Assembly: GCA_933228675.1 (NCBI GenBank)
Contig: OW121744.1
Coordinates: 21,981,536 to 22,045,535 of the forward strand
Origin: Stomorhina lunata
Taxonomy: Eukaryota; Arthropoda; Insecta; Diptera; Rhiniidae
DNA: 64,000 bases
Direction of reading: 5' to 3'
In this document: piece after piece, positions 24,298 through 36,469 of the stretch
Position numbering within the stretch: position 1 is the first letter of the stretch
Layout of the letters: every line of letters begins with the position of its first letter
The notes under the pieces: model-generated
What the model was told of the DNA's origin: nothing
Database searches by the model: none
Seen by the model: only the letters and a program-made list of their open reading frames with translations
Made by a program: the position numbers and the translations under genes

Positions 24298-26880
24298 AAT
24301 ATTTCTATATCGAAAACTTTTCTATAAAAATTTTATATTGAAAATTTTTCTATAAAAAATTTATATTGAAAATTTTTCTATGAAAATTTTATATTAAAAA
24401 TTTTTCTATATAAATTTTATATTGAACATTTTTCTATATAAATTTTGTATTGAAAATTTTTCTATAAATATTTTTCATTGAAAATTTGTCTATAAAAATT
24501 TTATATCGAAAATTATTCTATAAAAAATTCATACCGAAAATTTTTTTTAAAAAATTTTATATTTCGTCACTAATTTTATATCGAAAATTTTTCGAAAAAA
24601 ATTTTATATCGAAATTTTTCTAAAAAAACTTTTATATGGAAAATTTTTCTAAAAAAATGTATATCGAAAGTTATTCTATAAAAATTTTATATCGACAATT
24701 TTTCTATAAAAATTTTATATCAAAAAATGTTTCTAAAAAATTTTATAGAGAAAATGTTTCTATAAAAATTTTATAGAGAAAATTTTTCTAAAAAAATTTT
24801 ATAGATAAAATTTTTCTATAAAAATTTTATACCAAAAATTTTTCTATAAAAATTTTATAAAGAAAATTTTTCTATAAAAATTTTATATCGAAAATTTTAC
24901 AGCGAAAATTTTTATATCCAAATTTTGTATCGAAAATTTTTCTATAAAAATTTGTTAGGGAAAATTTTTCTATAAAAATCTTACATCGAAAATGTTTCTA
25001 TAAAAATTTTACATAGAAAATTTTTATATCGAAAATTGTTCTATAAAAATTTTATATTGAAAATTGTTCTATAAAAATTTTTTATTGAAAATTTTTCTAT
25101 AAAAATTTTACATCGAAAATTTTTCTATAAAAATTTTATATCAAAAATTTTTTTATAAAAATTTTATTTCAAATTTTTTTTATAAGAATTTGATATCGAA
25201 TATATAAAAAATAATTTATAAAAATTTATATCAACAATTTTTCTATAAAAATTTTATATCTAAAATTGTATATCAAAAATTTTTCTATCAAAATATTATA
25301 TAGAGAATTTTTCTATAAAAATTTTATATTGAAAATTTTTCTATAAAAATTTTTTATCGAATTTTTTTTTTATAAAAGTTTTTTATTTAAAATTTTTCTA
25401 AAAAAATCGTATAACGAAAATTTTTCTAAAAAAAATGTATAACAAAAATTTTTCTAAAAAAATTTTATATTGAAAATTTTGCTATTAAAATTTTACATCG
25501 AAAATTTTTCAATAAAAATTTTATATCGAAATTTTTTCTATAAAAATTTGATATAGAAAATTTTTCTATAAAAATTTGATATACAAAATTTTTTATAAAA
25601 ATTTTATATAGAAAATTTTTCTATAAAAATTTTATATCCCAAATTTATCTATATAAATTTTATAACAAAAACTTTTCTATAAAAATTTTATATTGAAAAT
25701 TTTTTTTTTAATATTATATCAAAAATTTTTCTATATAAATTTTATATCGAAAATTTTTCTATAAAAATTTTACATCGAAAATTTTTCTATAACAATTTTA
25801 TATCGAAAAATTTTTTTTATGAAATTTTAAAATATTAAAAATTTTTCTAAAAAAATTATATATCGAAAATTTTTCTAAAATTTTAATTTCTATATCAAAA
25901 AATTTTCTATACAAATTTTATATCGAAAATATTCTATAAAAATTTTACATAGAAAATTTTTCTATAAAAATTTAATATCGAAAATTTTTCTATAAAAATA
26001 TTCAGGCATGTCACGAATTCCGTTCGGAATTGAAACCATTCCGTAGTTGAATTCCGATCGAAATGGTTTTAGGTTCTATAGATTCCGAAAAATTTTAAAT
26101 GTCCAAAATCAGTACAAAATAAGATTTTTTCAATTGAAATTTTCAACTCTATCTTTGTTTTAACAAAAAACACTGATTAATTGAGGAAATTGTTCAAATA
26201 TTGGATAAACAACTAAAAACATATGAATTCAATTCCACTTTGGTTTCATTCCGAAAAATTTTTTCGTTTTACTTTTTCAATAGAAGCAAATTGCGGATTT
26301 CATTCTACTTCCGAACGGAATTGAGTTCTGTGACATGGCTGATTATATCAAAAATTTTTCTTCAAAAATTTTAAAACGAAAATTTTTCTATAAAAATTTT
26401 ATAACGAAAATTTTTCTATAAAAATTTTAAATTAAAATTTTTTTTGTAAAAATTTTGTATCTAAAATTTTTCTATAAAAATTTAATATTGAAAAATTTTC
26501 CATAAAAATTTGACATCGATAATTTTTCTAAAAAAATTTTATATCGAAAATTTTTCTAAAAAAATTTTATATCGAAAATTTTTCTAAAAAAATTTTATAT
26601 CGAAAATTTTTCTAAAAAAAATTTATATCGAACATTTTTTTAAGAAAATTTTATATCGAAAATTTGTCTATAAAAATTTTCCATCGAAAATTTTTCTATA
26701 AAAATTTTTTATATTAAAAACTTTTCAATAAAAATTTTATATAGAAAATTTTGTATCTAAAATTTTTCTATAAAAATTTAAAATTGAAAATTTTAATTTT
26801 GAATTTAATTTAATTAATAATTTTATATCGAAAATATTTTTTTAAAAAATTTATATCGAAAATATTTTTTTAAAAATTAT
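24298..26880. repeat. 28-bp satellite interrupted by a MITE
   Basis: Diverged array of GAAAATTTTTCTATAAAA plus ATTTTATATC monomers downstream of NTAN1. It runs from 24298 to 26002, is interrupted by a ~340-bp inverted-repeat element, and resumes at 26342-26880. A second, oppositely oriented copy of that element follows. Confidence 0.92.
26003..26341 (+). mobile_element. ~340-bp MITE copy A, inverted termini
   Basis: Begins CAGGCATGTCACGAATTCCG and ends TTGAGTTCTGTGACATGGCTG; the ends are inverted repeats of roughly 30 bp sharing CAGNCATGTCAC and TTCCGTTCGGAA. It contains no coding frame. The copy at 26881-27232 is its reverse complement across the whole length with modest divergence. CAG...CTG termini could suggest a hAT-like origin, but no clear 8-bp target duplication was seen. 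Confidence 0.8.
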
Positions 26881-27232
26881 CAGCCATGTCACAGAACTCA
26901 ATTCCGTTCGGAAGTGGAATGAATTCCGCACTTTGCTTCTATTGAAAAAGTAAAACGAAAAAATTTTTCGGAATGAAACCACTTTCTATTTTCAAAGTGG
27001 AATTGAATTCATATGTTTTTAGTTGTTTATTCAATATTTGAACAATTTCCTCAATTAATCAGTGTTTTTTGTTAAAACAAAGATAGAGTTGAAAATTTCA
27101 ATTGAAAAAATCTTATTTTGTACTGATTTTGGACATTTAAAATTTTTCGGAATCTATAGAACCTAAAACCATTTCGATCGGAATTCAACTACGGAATGGT
27201 TTCAATTCCGAACGAAATTCGTGACATGGCTG
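26881..27232 (-). mobile_element. ~350-bp MITE copy B, inverted relative to copy A
   Basis: Starts CAGCCATGTCACAGAACTCA and ends ATTCGTGACATGGCTG. It is the reverse complement of 26003-26341 through internal landmarks such as ATTCATATGTTTTTAGTTG and CAATTAATCAGTGTTTTTTG. Copies A and B enclose about 540 bp of satellite and could form a ~340-bp stem. Confidence 0.8.
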
Positions 27233-27452
27233 TTTATATCGAAAATTTTTCTATTGGGCCGAGATAGGGCCCAATACACTAGAAAATTGTTTTGACCGAA
27301 TGGAGTAAGAGTCCAATTTTCTATATGTGAGTTCTTCTAAAAATATATTAAAAAACAACAATTTGTGTTGAAAATTCTGTACGGGAACACTTTTGGGTTG
27401 TTTAGTTAAGTACAGGAACAAAATTAAAAATACTTTTCCTAAAATATTAAAA

Positions 27453-28537
27453 TTAGGTACATTTATTTAATATTCTAAAATCTGGATGCCACCAGGGCAG
27501 TACTTTAAACTTTTGTATTTTCGTGTATTTAACTGTTATAGTTTGATCTCTGGTGCCCGAGATAAAATCCAACTCCAAATTTTCGGATCTCATATCAGTT
27601 GATAATAGTGTTCTAGTGGCAGCCAAACGAAATGGAGAGGTAGCATGATTGTAGACAATATCAGAGGGAAAAGGTATAAAACGATCACAGCATATAACTA
27701 AAAGACTAATACCATCCAGATCATTGGTCGTGGATGTGGAAGGAGCTAAGGAAATGCTTTTTATTTGACTGTTGTCATCTGCCAAGGATTCCCAGTCATC
27801 AATATCAGGGGCATTTTCATGTTCTACTTCTCTCATGTTTTGTTTAGAGCTCTTCGAAGAGGTTAGAGGAAAGTTCAGTTTAAACTTATAGCACATTATC
27901 CAAACACATTGTACTTGTCTGTGCCAGGATGATATATAGATACGTCCCACTAATGTATCTAAGTTGTAACGGGTATCTAAACGTTCTTTAAATGGTTTAT
28001 AGCAATAGAACAAAGCTTGTATAACTTTTTGCCTTAAAGTATTTCGGTCACAGCCTTTTATGTTTTGCATTTGTAAATGTTCGGGTAATTGCAAAACCCA
28101 TTTCTTACTTTTACCGTTCGATTCTTGGCAGAAACGACGATAGGTTTGTAACCAAAAGCTGCTAGAATTTATACTATTAGCACTTTGACTGCATATCAAA
28201 GAGTAGCGTAACACATCTTCCGGGGCAATGTAATTGGCTAAATGAAACCATATATCGTTGCTAATGAAGGCGTGCGTTTGGGTTTCATTTATGTTGGCCA
28301 TTGGTAAACAGTCTTCAAATAACTCGGAAAATTCTAGAGCTGCTCCTACACATTTGCCTTGACGTCCCGTTCTAGGTTTAAGTTCCAAATACTCTAACTT
28401 GGGAAGAAAATTTTCTAAAATAAAAAAGTGCACAACAATGTTATGATAGGAATGACATGGATACACATGTATTACTTACTACATTTGCCTTTAGTTTTCA
28501 ACTTGGGATAATGATAATTCTCATCTTCTAATTCCAT
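27453..28537 (-). CDS. TMEM183: TMEM183-family F-box-like protein, two exons
   Basis: Exon 1 28537-28480 begins ATG and encodes MELEDENYHYPKLKTKGKC; donor GTAAGT at 28479; exon 2 28414-27453 after a TTTTAG acceptor. Together they give 339 codons plus TAA with continuous phase. Family features: an F-box-like helix block (DIWFHLANYIAPEDVLRYS through FWLQTYRRF, about residues 70-115), a CYKPFKERL segment, a hydrophobic GISLLVICCDRFIPF stretch, and a C-terminal WWHPDF motif characteristic of TMEM183. The human protein is 376 aa, so length is similar. The molecular function of TMEM183 is not established; an SCF-adaptor role would be inference from the F-box-like part. It points away from the CDK5RAP3 gene 2 kb to the right. 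The alternative long first codon run upstream of 28414 in the same frame is intron. Confidence 0.88.
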
Positions 28538-30502
28538 ATTAAGTTCCTGTCAGAGCATTGGGAAGATATTTATCAAATTCTATTAATGTTTTTACTTAAT
28601 AAAAACATTAAGTGTTGCCATTAGGGGCAATTAATATTTATTTAATATAGAATCACAAACCTACTAAAGACAACAACTTTAACCCCTTTTCTAAATTTGA
28701 CATAAAAAGTTACTTTAACATTTATGTTAGTAATAATATAAACTACTTCATGTCTGCTGTAAACGACACATAATAATACTGTTAATCAGGGATGGCAAGC
28801 ATGGTGCAATTGCACTTTTTTGATTCATTTTAACCTGATTGGTACCGTGGTACTCCTGAGTCCTACTTGAGACCATTCATCACTCTTTGAATTTATTTTA
28901 AATACATTTCTATAAAAATAGTGTTAAATCGATCGATAATTTCGATTTCTCAAAAATGAGACATAGGCTCATATAGACACTTTTTTTTTTAATATATTTC
29001 GATTTCTCAAAAATGAGACATAGACTCATATAGACACTTTTTTTAATATAATATAAAATATAAAGAGTCACTGTGAGCTACAGACTGCAAATTGGTTGGC
29101 GTTGGTCCATATTTAAACCTAGCTCTGTGTGTGTAAGGTGACAAAATTTAAAATTTATATTTTTCTAAGAATTACAAAGTCTTCAAGATTTGTTGAGAAT
29201 CGTTCTATGTGATTTAAGGTACTGCAGAATTGGTCGAGTCTGACTCTGGTACTTTTTAAAATTAAATAAATTTATGTGTAATTTGTGTATAACTCGATTT
29301 TATAATTTTACATCTCAATTGGAAGATAGAAGCATGAAATAAATATTAAAAGAAGTGCCACTTCAATATTTTTGACTATAAAGAATATCTTTGAATTTTT
29401 TATATTTTGTCAATATTATACAGATCGTTGCCACACTCGTAGATTATTTTATGGAAATTTGTAAACTAAAATGTATAGTTTGAAAAATATAAAGCTTAAA
29501 TTAACTTACATATATTTTCAATAAATACCCTAAACAAATTTGTAGCTGCTGAGCCGTTTGAGATAATATTTACAGCTTATGTTCCTTAATAGATTAGGGT
29601 AGATATGACTCGATAGGCTCTGAAAACACCCACTAGGAGCAATTTTGTGGATCTCAGTTTAAAAACTTTACTTACTTAGTTTTCCCAAACAATATAAATG
29701 AAATAGAGGGACTTCTTTTAGTCAAGGGCATGTACTAAATTCTATTTTTAGACTTATTGAAAGAGACCTACAGTTTGACGTTGGCTCTCAATGACAAATA
29801 ACTTAAAATCCTGTATTATGAGGTGATACTGTTTCGTGAACCCAGGACCTTATAGTCCGCACAAAATCTTTAGCAATCCGATATATGTTTAAGGCCCTAT
29901 TCTCCACTGGGAGTCAAGGAACACAAGAATAAAATCAAGAAATATTTTAATACTAAAATGGGATTTTTTTAAGAAAGTAAAGTAGCCTAATTTTTTGAGT
30001 AAACTTCAGATATTCTTTGAGTAAACTTCAGATATTCTTTCCACAAAATAAGATTAAAATCCAGGTTTTATGTCAATTATTTAATAGATTGTTTTTAAAC
30101 TTCAAAGAGCATAATTGCTTACCAATTATTTAAAATCTTAGTCGATTTTCCACACATTCTGATTAACTTTACAATATTCAATTTATGGTACGTTTATAAG
30201 ATACAAAGAGACAAAATAAGATCTAGATCAAATAAGATCTAATGTATAGTTTCAAATTTAATATCCATTAAATGCTTTGGCATGCTTTAACACAATATAT
30301 TTTATTAAAAAAGTTTAAAATGGTCTAATATGTACATTTTGTTTCTTCAATAGATACAAAAATTATAAAGCCGTTTTCCATCCCTGCTCTGAATTATTTT
30401 GACAACAGCAATGTTATCACTTCATGATAACAACAACGACAAGAAGAAGCATTTCAATAATATTTTTTATTTTTGTTTGCGTGGACAGAAAAATTTGTAA
30501 AA
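28538..30502. other. Divergent intergenic region between TMEM183 and CDK5RAP3
   Basis: AT-rich interval that must contain both promoters. Near 28955-29040 a 45-bp phrase (ATTTCGATTTCTCAAAAATGAGACATAG) is directly duplicated about 60 bp apart. At 29745-29880 there is an old relative of the repeat at 12640-12740 (TTTTTAGACTTATTGAAAG). No further gene was found. Confidence 0.55.
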
Positions 30503-32176
30503 ATGAATGTAAGTTAAGAAATGTGAAGAAATTTTGGAAAATATTTATAGCTAATATAATCTATTATGCAGGAAGCAGATATACCCATAGATATTCATAC
30601 TTTAAAGCTCCAGGACTGGCTTATAAGTAGACGTATTGTTCCTAAAAACATACAAACTGCTCTAAAGGATATAAGATCCAAGATAACAAATGCCTTGCAG
30701 GATATGCCTTCCAATGACGAACTGATTAAGCTACTTAAAGGATCAAGTAATATTAAATCCTAAAAATACTTTTCTTCTACTAAATTCTTTTACTTTTCAG
30801 ATATCAATTACTTTCACTGCAAGGAAATAGTGGAAATTCTAAAACAAACTGAAAAGGATACAAAAAGCATATTTGGCAGCTATGGTAGTCAGCGCATGAA
30901 GGATTGGCAGGAAATTGTACGTTTGTATGAAAAGGACAATGTGTATTTAGCCGAAACTGCTCAACTGTATGTGCGTAATGTTAACTACGAAGTGCCAAAT
31001 GTCAGGAAACAAATGGTTAAATTGGAACAGCAAAGCGAAGAATCAATTAAACGTAGCCATGATCTTAATAAGCCCGAGGCTCAACTCTTGACCGAACATG
31101 CTGCTTTACTGCAACAACTTGGTGTCAAGGGTGATAATTTGAGAGAAGAATTCATCCAAGTCTTAAATAGTTTACCCGAGTTGTATGCAAAATCCATTAA
31201 AAATATTAAATCTCTTGAAGATGCCCTAGATTTGTATGCCACTACTACAAACCAAAGCAAACAGCATTGTCTTCCTATTACTAGACATTTAATTGAATTT
31301 GGTAATACCACTGTGTATCAGTATATACACAAAGAAGCTCCTTTGTCAGTGGAAGAGCCTGCCCTTAAGTTAAATCTAAGTGAGGAGCATTCCGCTAAAT
31401 CAGCTGAAGATAATGAAATTGATTTTGGTGATGATAATGGTGGGGCTTCTTCTACAATTTCGGGAGAGATGATAGATTTTGGTGAGCTTAATCTCGATAA
31501 CGCAAATGGAGCTATTGATTTTGGTGATGGAGGTGAAGGCGGCGATATTGACTGGGGCATGGAAAGTACTCCCGCCGAAGCTGTAGAAATTAATTTTGAT
31601 ATACCCATAGAAGAATATGGCATTGTGGTCGAAGGTGCTGGTATGGATGGTGGTGTAGCCAAAGGCGACCAAGCCTACTCCATTCTAGACTCTCCCAACT
31701 ATCGCGAAAGATTCACTGATGAACTCTATGAACTAGAAGCCTTTTTACGTATGCGTCTCTATGAACTGCGACAAACTAATGTCGCTTCTAGCAACATTAT
31801 GTTCTCACTAATGGAAACGATTTCTACACACGATGAAGAATCTATAAGTAAAATGCTTAAACAAGTTGAAATTATTATCAAGGAAATAAGCAGTGAAAAT
31901 ACTCGTCACCTATTCCAATTGAAGCATTCGCCTAAATATGCCGATTTATTGGCTTCAAAACTGAAGCAAATGTTAAAAGCTGTGGAGAAAATACGCACAA
32001 CAAAAAATCTTCTTAAGGAACGCGCTGGCGAGTTAAAAGAACAACGCTTGGCTTTGGTGCCTGTTTTAGATGAACTGGTAATCCAAACTAATAAGTTGCA
32101 AAAACAGGTTGAACAGGATATTTCAAAACGTTATAAGAATCGTATTGTCAATTTGTTAGGGGGTGTTGGTAGTTAA
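30503..32176 (+). CDS. CDK5RAP3: CDK5RAP3 (C53/LZAP), three exons
   Basis: CDK5RAP3 is a subunit of the ER-associated UFM1 E3 ligase complex with UFL1 and DDRGK1. It acts in ribosome UFMylation and C53-type ER-phagy. Exons 30503-30508 (only Met-Asn), 30572-30746 and 30801-32176 give 518 codons plus TAA; human is 506 aa. Conserved blocks: PIDIHTLKLQDWLISRR at the N terminus, QRMKDWQEIVRLYEKDN, LYVRNVNYEVP, and C-terminal EQDISKRYKNRIVNLLG. The central acidic region (residues ~267-313) carries four repeats IDFG, IDFG, IDFG and IDWG, matching the shuffled ATG8/UFM1-interacting motifs known in this family. The micro-exon start is chosen because donor GTAAGT and acceptor TATGCAG join in frame; an in-intron ATG at 30566 would give a similar N terminus, so the start is slightly uncertain. 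The gene appears intact. Confidence 0.95.
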
Positions 32177-32284
32177 TCTTAAATGTTTTATTATGGAAAA
32201 ATGTTATTCTATATGTTATGTATCGTCAGAAAAGGGCTTTCAATTTATTTGTTGCAAATATATTTTTCACTATAAAGTTTTGTA

Positions 32285-32290
32285 AATAAA
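32285..32290 (+). terminator. Candidate CDK5RAP3 polyadenylation signal
   Basis: AATAAA about 110 nt downstream of the stop codon, followed by AT-rich sequence. No other hexamer lies closer. Confidence 0.5.
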
Positions 32291-32331
32291 ATATATTTAC
32301 AGAATTCATATGTTTTTTATTTAATTTGTTT

Positions 32332-32472
32332 CAGAAATGTCACAAATTTCGTTGGAAATTGAAACCATTCCTAAGTTGAATTTTGATCGAAATGGTTTTA
32401 GGCATGAAATAAATATTAATATTAATATTTATTTCATGGTTTTAGGTTCTATAGATTCCGAAAATTTGAAGT
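32332..32472 (+). mobile_element. Truncated copy of the 340-bp MITE with a palindromic insertion
   Basis: Matches the left end of the element at 26003: ATGTCACAAATTTCGTTGG, GAAACCATTCC, GATCGAAATGGTTTTAGG. It then continues after an interruption with GGTTCTATAGATTCCGAAAA and stops. The interruption is a perfect 34-bp palindrome (32404-32437) flanked by an 11-bp direct repeat ATGGTTTTAGG. Confidence 0.7.
32404..32437. repeat. Perfect 34-bp palindrome
   Basis: The half unit ATGAAATAAATATTAAT is followed by its exact reverse complement. It lies in a MITE remnant between two copies of ATGGTTTTAGG, so a templated or insertional origin is likely. Confidence 0.85.
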
Positions 32473-33054
32473 TCTGGCCTTCAAATGCTTAATTGTCTCT
32501 AGTTTGTCGGTTCAACAAAAGTCTCTATAGAATAAAGATTTTGCACTTCCATTGTCTATTTGAAAAGTCCCGCTTTTACTCTAATTCGGACACAACTAAT
32601 AGAGACGATTATTCAATGAGAAAAAAGGCATACATGCGTGCTCATGAAATGTATGTTTGTTTGTGCGTTTATGTGATTTTCACTGTTCTGTATCCACTTT
32701 AATTTCACTTTTGGCAAAAAACTCTCAATCGTAAGTATGAAGACAATCAAAAATTATTTTTTTTTTGCTAATAGGTTCACATTTGACTGTAGTTCCGACA
32801 AAACCTAGCCAATGACAGAAATTTCTGAAATGTATCGAGAAAATTTGTGTATGCCGAAAAATTTATCAAATACATGTCATTCCCACAGCAGTGGGTTCTT
32901 CATATCAGAACGACTCCGAATTCTTACGATTCCGATCAAGGACTGCTACTTCTGCGATATTACCAATAACACTGCTCGATTTTGACAACTTTTTTACTCA
33001 CAAAATTGATACATAGTGGGTAATGATAAATCGAGTACGCAGAGTTTTTTTTAA

Positions 33055-33155
33055 GTTAGCCCTAGTTTTCGAGATATAGCGTTATAAAAAAAATGGAGGA
33101 GGTTGCGCAGTAAATATTCGCGTAACTCGAAAACTGTTATTTTATTGAACTGAGT
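33055..33155 (+). repeat. Left inverted flank of a satellite array
   Basis: The segment with GTTAGCCCTAGTTTTCGAG, GGAGGAGGTTGCGCAGTAAA and TTCGCGTAACTCGAAAACTG is the reverse complement of 35035-35135. It belongs to the CTAGTTTTCGAGATATA repeat family also seen at 10811 and 40873. Confidence 0.75.
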
Positions 33156-33169
33156 AAAAAAAATTGATA

Positions 33170-35015
33170 CGGAGAATTTTTCTATAAAATTTTTATATTG
33201 AAAATTTTTCTATAAACATTTTATATCGAAAATTTTTCTACAAAAATTTTATATCGAAAATTTTTCTACAAAAATTTTATATCGAAAATTTTTCTATAAA
33301 AATTTTATAAAGAAAATTTTTCTATAAAAATTTTATAAAGAAAATTTTTCTATAAAAATTTTGAAACAAAAATTTTTCAAAAAAAAAATTTATAACTGAA
33401 ATTTTTCTATAAAAATTGTATATCAAACATTTTTCTATAAAAATTTTTCTAAAATAAATTTTATATTGAAAATTTTTCTAAAAAAAAAACTTTCTATTCA
33501 AATTTTATAAAGAAAATTTTTCTATAAAAATTTTTAAACGAAAATTTTTCTAAAAAAATTTTATAACGAAAATTTTTCTATAAAATTTTATATCGAAAAT
33601 TTTTCTATAAAAATTTTATAAAGAAAATTTTTCTATAAAAATTTTAAAACGAAAATTTTTCTAAAAAAATTTTATAACGAAAATTTATCTATAAAATTTT
33701 ATATCGAAAATTTTTCTATAAAAATTTTATTACGAAAATTTTTCTGTGAAAATTTTATAAAAAAAAACTTTCTGTGAAAATTTTATAAAAAAAAACTTTC
33801 TATAAAAATTTTATAAAGAAAATTTTTCTATAAACATTTTAAAACGAAAATTTTTCTAAAAAAATTTTATAACGAAAATTTTTCTATAAAATTTTATATC
33901 AAACATTTTTCTATAAAATTTTATACGGAGAATTTTTCTATAATAATTTTATATTGAAATTTTAATAGATAAATTCTCCGTATAAAATTATATAGAACAA
34001 TTTTCGATATAAAATTTTTATAGAAAAATTTTCGATGCAAAATTTTTATAGAAAAATTTTCGATGCAAAATTTTTATAGAAAAATTTTCGATGCAAAATT
34101 TTTATAGAAAAATTTTCGATGTAAAATTGTATATCAAAAATTTTTCTATAAAAATTTAGTATCGAAAATTTTTTCTATAAACATTTTACATCGAAAATTT
34201 TTCTATAACAATTTTATATCGAAATTTTTCTATAAAAATTTTATATCAAAAATTTTTTTAAAAAAATTTTATATCGAAAATTTTTCTATAAAAATTTGAT
34301 ATTGAAAATTTTTCTATAAAAATTTTATATCGAAAATTTTTCTAAACAAATTATAAATTTTCTATCGAAAATGTTTTTAAAAAATGTTATATTAATTTTA
34401 CATCGAAAATTTTATATTGAAAATTTTTCTTTTAAAATTGTATATCGAAAATTTTTCTATAAAAATTTGAATATTAAAAAATTTTAACGACATCGAAAAT
34501 ATTTCTATAAAAATTTTGCATCGAAATTTTTTCTATAAAAATTTTGCATCGAAATTTTTTCTATAAAAATTTTGCATCGAAAATTTTTCTATAAAAATCT
34601 TGCATCGAAAATTTTTCTATAAAAATTTTATATCAAAAATTTTTCTTAAAAAATTTATAACTAAAATTTTTCTATAAAAATTTTATATCGAAAATTTTAT
34701 AAAGAAAATTTTTTATAAAAATTTTGCATCGAAAATTTTTTTATAAAAATTTGATATCGAAAATTTTTCTATAAAAATTTTATATCAAAAATTTTTCTAT
34801 AAAAATTTTATATCGAAAATTTTTCTATAAAAAATTTACATCGAAAATTTCATATTGAAAATTTTTCTTTAAAAATTGTGTATCGAAAATTTTTCTATAA
34901 AAATTTTATAACGAAAATTTTTCGATAAAAATTTTATATCAAACATTTTTTATAAAAATATTATACCGAAAGTTTTTCTGAAAATTTTAGATCAAAAATT
35001 TTTCTGTAATTTTTT
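33170..35015. repeat. 28-bp satellite bracketed by inverted repeats
   Basis: Diverged AAAATTTTTCTATAAAAA/TTTTATAACG monomers. Sub-blocks are duplicated: an AAAGAAAATTTTTCTATAAA cluster recurs at 33505-33610, 33610-33690 and 33800-33890. An internal inversion at 33920-34130 is bounded by ATACGGAGAATTT and AAATTCTCCGTAT. Flanked by inverted ~95-bp unique repeats. Confidence 0.93.
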
Positions 35016-35034
35016 TTTTTTTTAAAAATCACAT

Positions 35035-35135
35035 AATGCCGAAAATAAACAGTTATCGAGTTACGCGAATTTTTATTGCGCAACCTCCTCTATTTTTCAA
35101 ATAACGCAAATCTCGAAAACTTGAGCTAACCTAAA
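35035..35135 (-). repeat. Right inverted flank of the satellite array
   Basis: Contains CAGTTATCGAGTTACGCGAA, TTGCGCAACCTCCTCTA and CTCGAAAACTTGAGCTAACC, the reverse complement of 33055-33155 with scattered substitutions. The similarity continues weakly outward. Confidence 0.75.
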
Positions 35136-35175
35136 AAACGGTTGGCACCATTGAATCCAGCATACTCGAATTATC

Positions 35176-36469
35176 TTTATTCACTAGGTCTCCTTCTTGT
35201 TAGCTTAAATAAATAAATAAATCACAGTGTAATTTGAAACCAATAAAAAGTATTGAAATGCTATTTTTTAATAAGTTGACTATGGAACCACATTTGACTT
35301 CAGTAGTGTAGGTTTTCATATAATTGTTTTCACTTTAAAAATCACCCAAAAAATTAAAAAAATTAGAACAGGGTTTGATTTTTTTTAATAATTTTTTCTT
35401 TTTATTTAATATACAAACGTTTTTTTTTCATATTTTTAAATTACAATTTTAGGGCATAATTTTTGTTTCTTTATTTATTAAAATGTTTAATATTCATTAG
35501 TTTTCTTTTATTATATAAGATATAATGTTTTTGTTTATATATTTAACGTACGTTTTTTTTTTTTTTTTTTTTTTTGTAATCTATTAATATTAAATTTAAA
35601 ATCTGTAAAATATTTTTTTTTTTTATAAATTAAAAAAAACTTACTTAAATAATAAAAACAATCTATGAAGAAAATTCACAAGAAAACAGAAAAGAAAAAT
35701 AATTATTTTTTATTTGTATTTTCATTGAATACGAGTATACATTTAGTATGAAAAGGGAGGATTAGGATTAAGAGATAAAAAAAATTGTATTATGATGAGA
35801 TTTAATTATATTATAACAATTGAAATGAATGTAAAGGATTCATATTTAAGGAAAGATGAGGAGAGTTTTAAAGGGGATTATAATAATTTAAAAAAAAAAC
35901 TCTTGTACTAAAATAATATGTGTGTGTGTATATGCCTATATAATTATTTTAAAATGAATAAAATGGGATTTTAAACTAATTTTTTGTTTCTAATACAATT
36001 TCAAGTTTTATCTCTTAAATTATACTTTTTTACTTATTTTTTTTTTTAAACAAAAGATAATTAAAATTTTTTAACATAATATAATACACTATGATCTAGT
36101 TCACAATTAGTTGTAAATAGTCTAGCATTGTAGGATTTGCGAATCGTTACAGGAATCGAAAAATTTTGCCAGTGTTTGAATTAATGACATATTAACTGCT
36201 CCAAGTTCTTAAAGTAAAAGTAGCTGTAAACGTTGTATAATACAGCAGTTTCCTAAAAGTAGTAGTTTCCAAGTAGTAGTAGTAGTAGTAGAGCTCATAG
36301 TAAACAAGGTAGGAAATAAGAATATAATGTAGTAAGTCAAAAACACAACTGTACTACTTTAAGTGAAGTTGTCGGTTTGTCTTGAAAAACGAAAATATTT
36401 AATGCCAAATAAAAAATAAAACAATTTGTAGCCGAAAATGAAAGCATAGTTATAATTTTGAAATTTTAA
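35176..36469. other. AT-rich non-coding DNA with poly-T runs and (AGT)n
   Basis: Long T runs (around 35552-35573) and a short AGTAGTAGT run at 36269-36291. No coding region was found. It could be distal 3' untranslated sequence of the leftward zinc-finger gene or intergenic DNA; the sequence does not decide. Confidence 0.5.

Noticed and set aside
30424..30630. Frame starting ATGATAACAACAACG as CDK5RAP3 start
   Set aside because: It does not connect in frame to the conserved PIDIHTLK block; the Met-Asn micro-exon at 30503 does.
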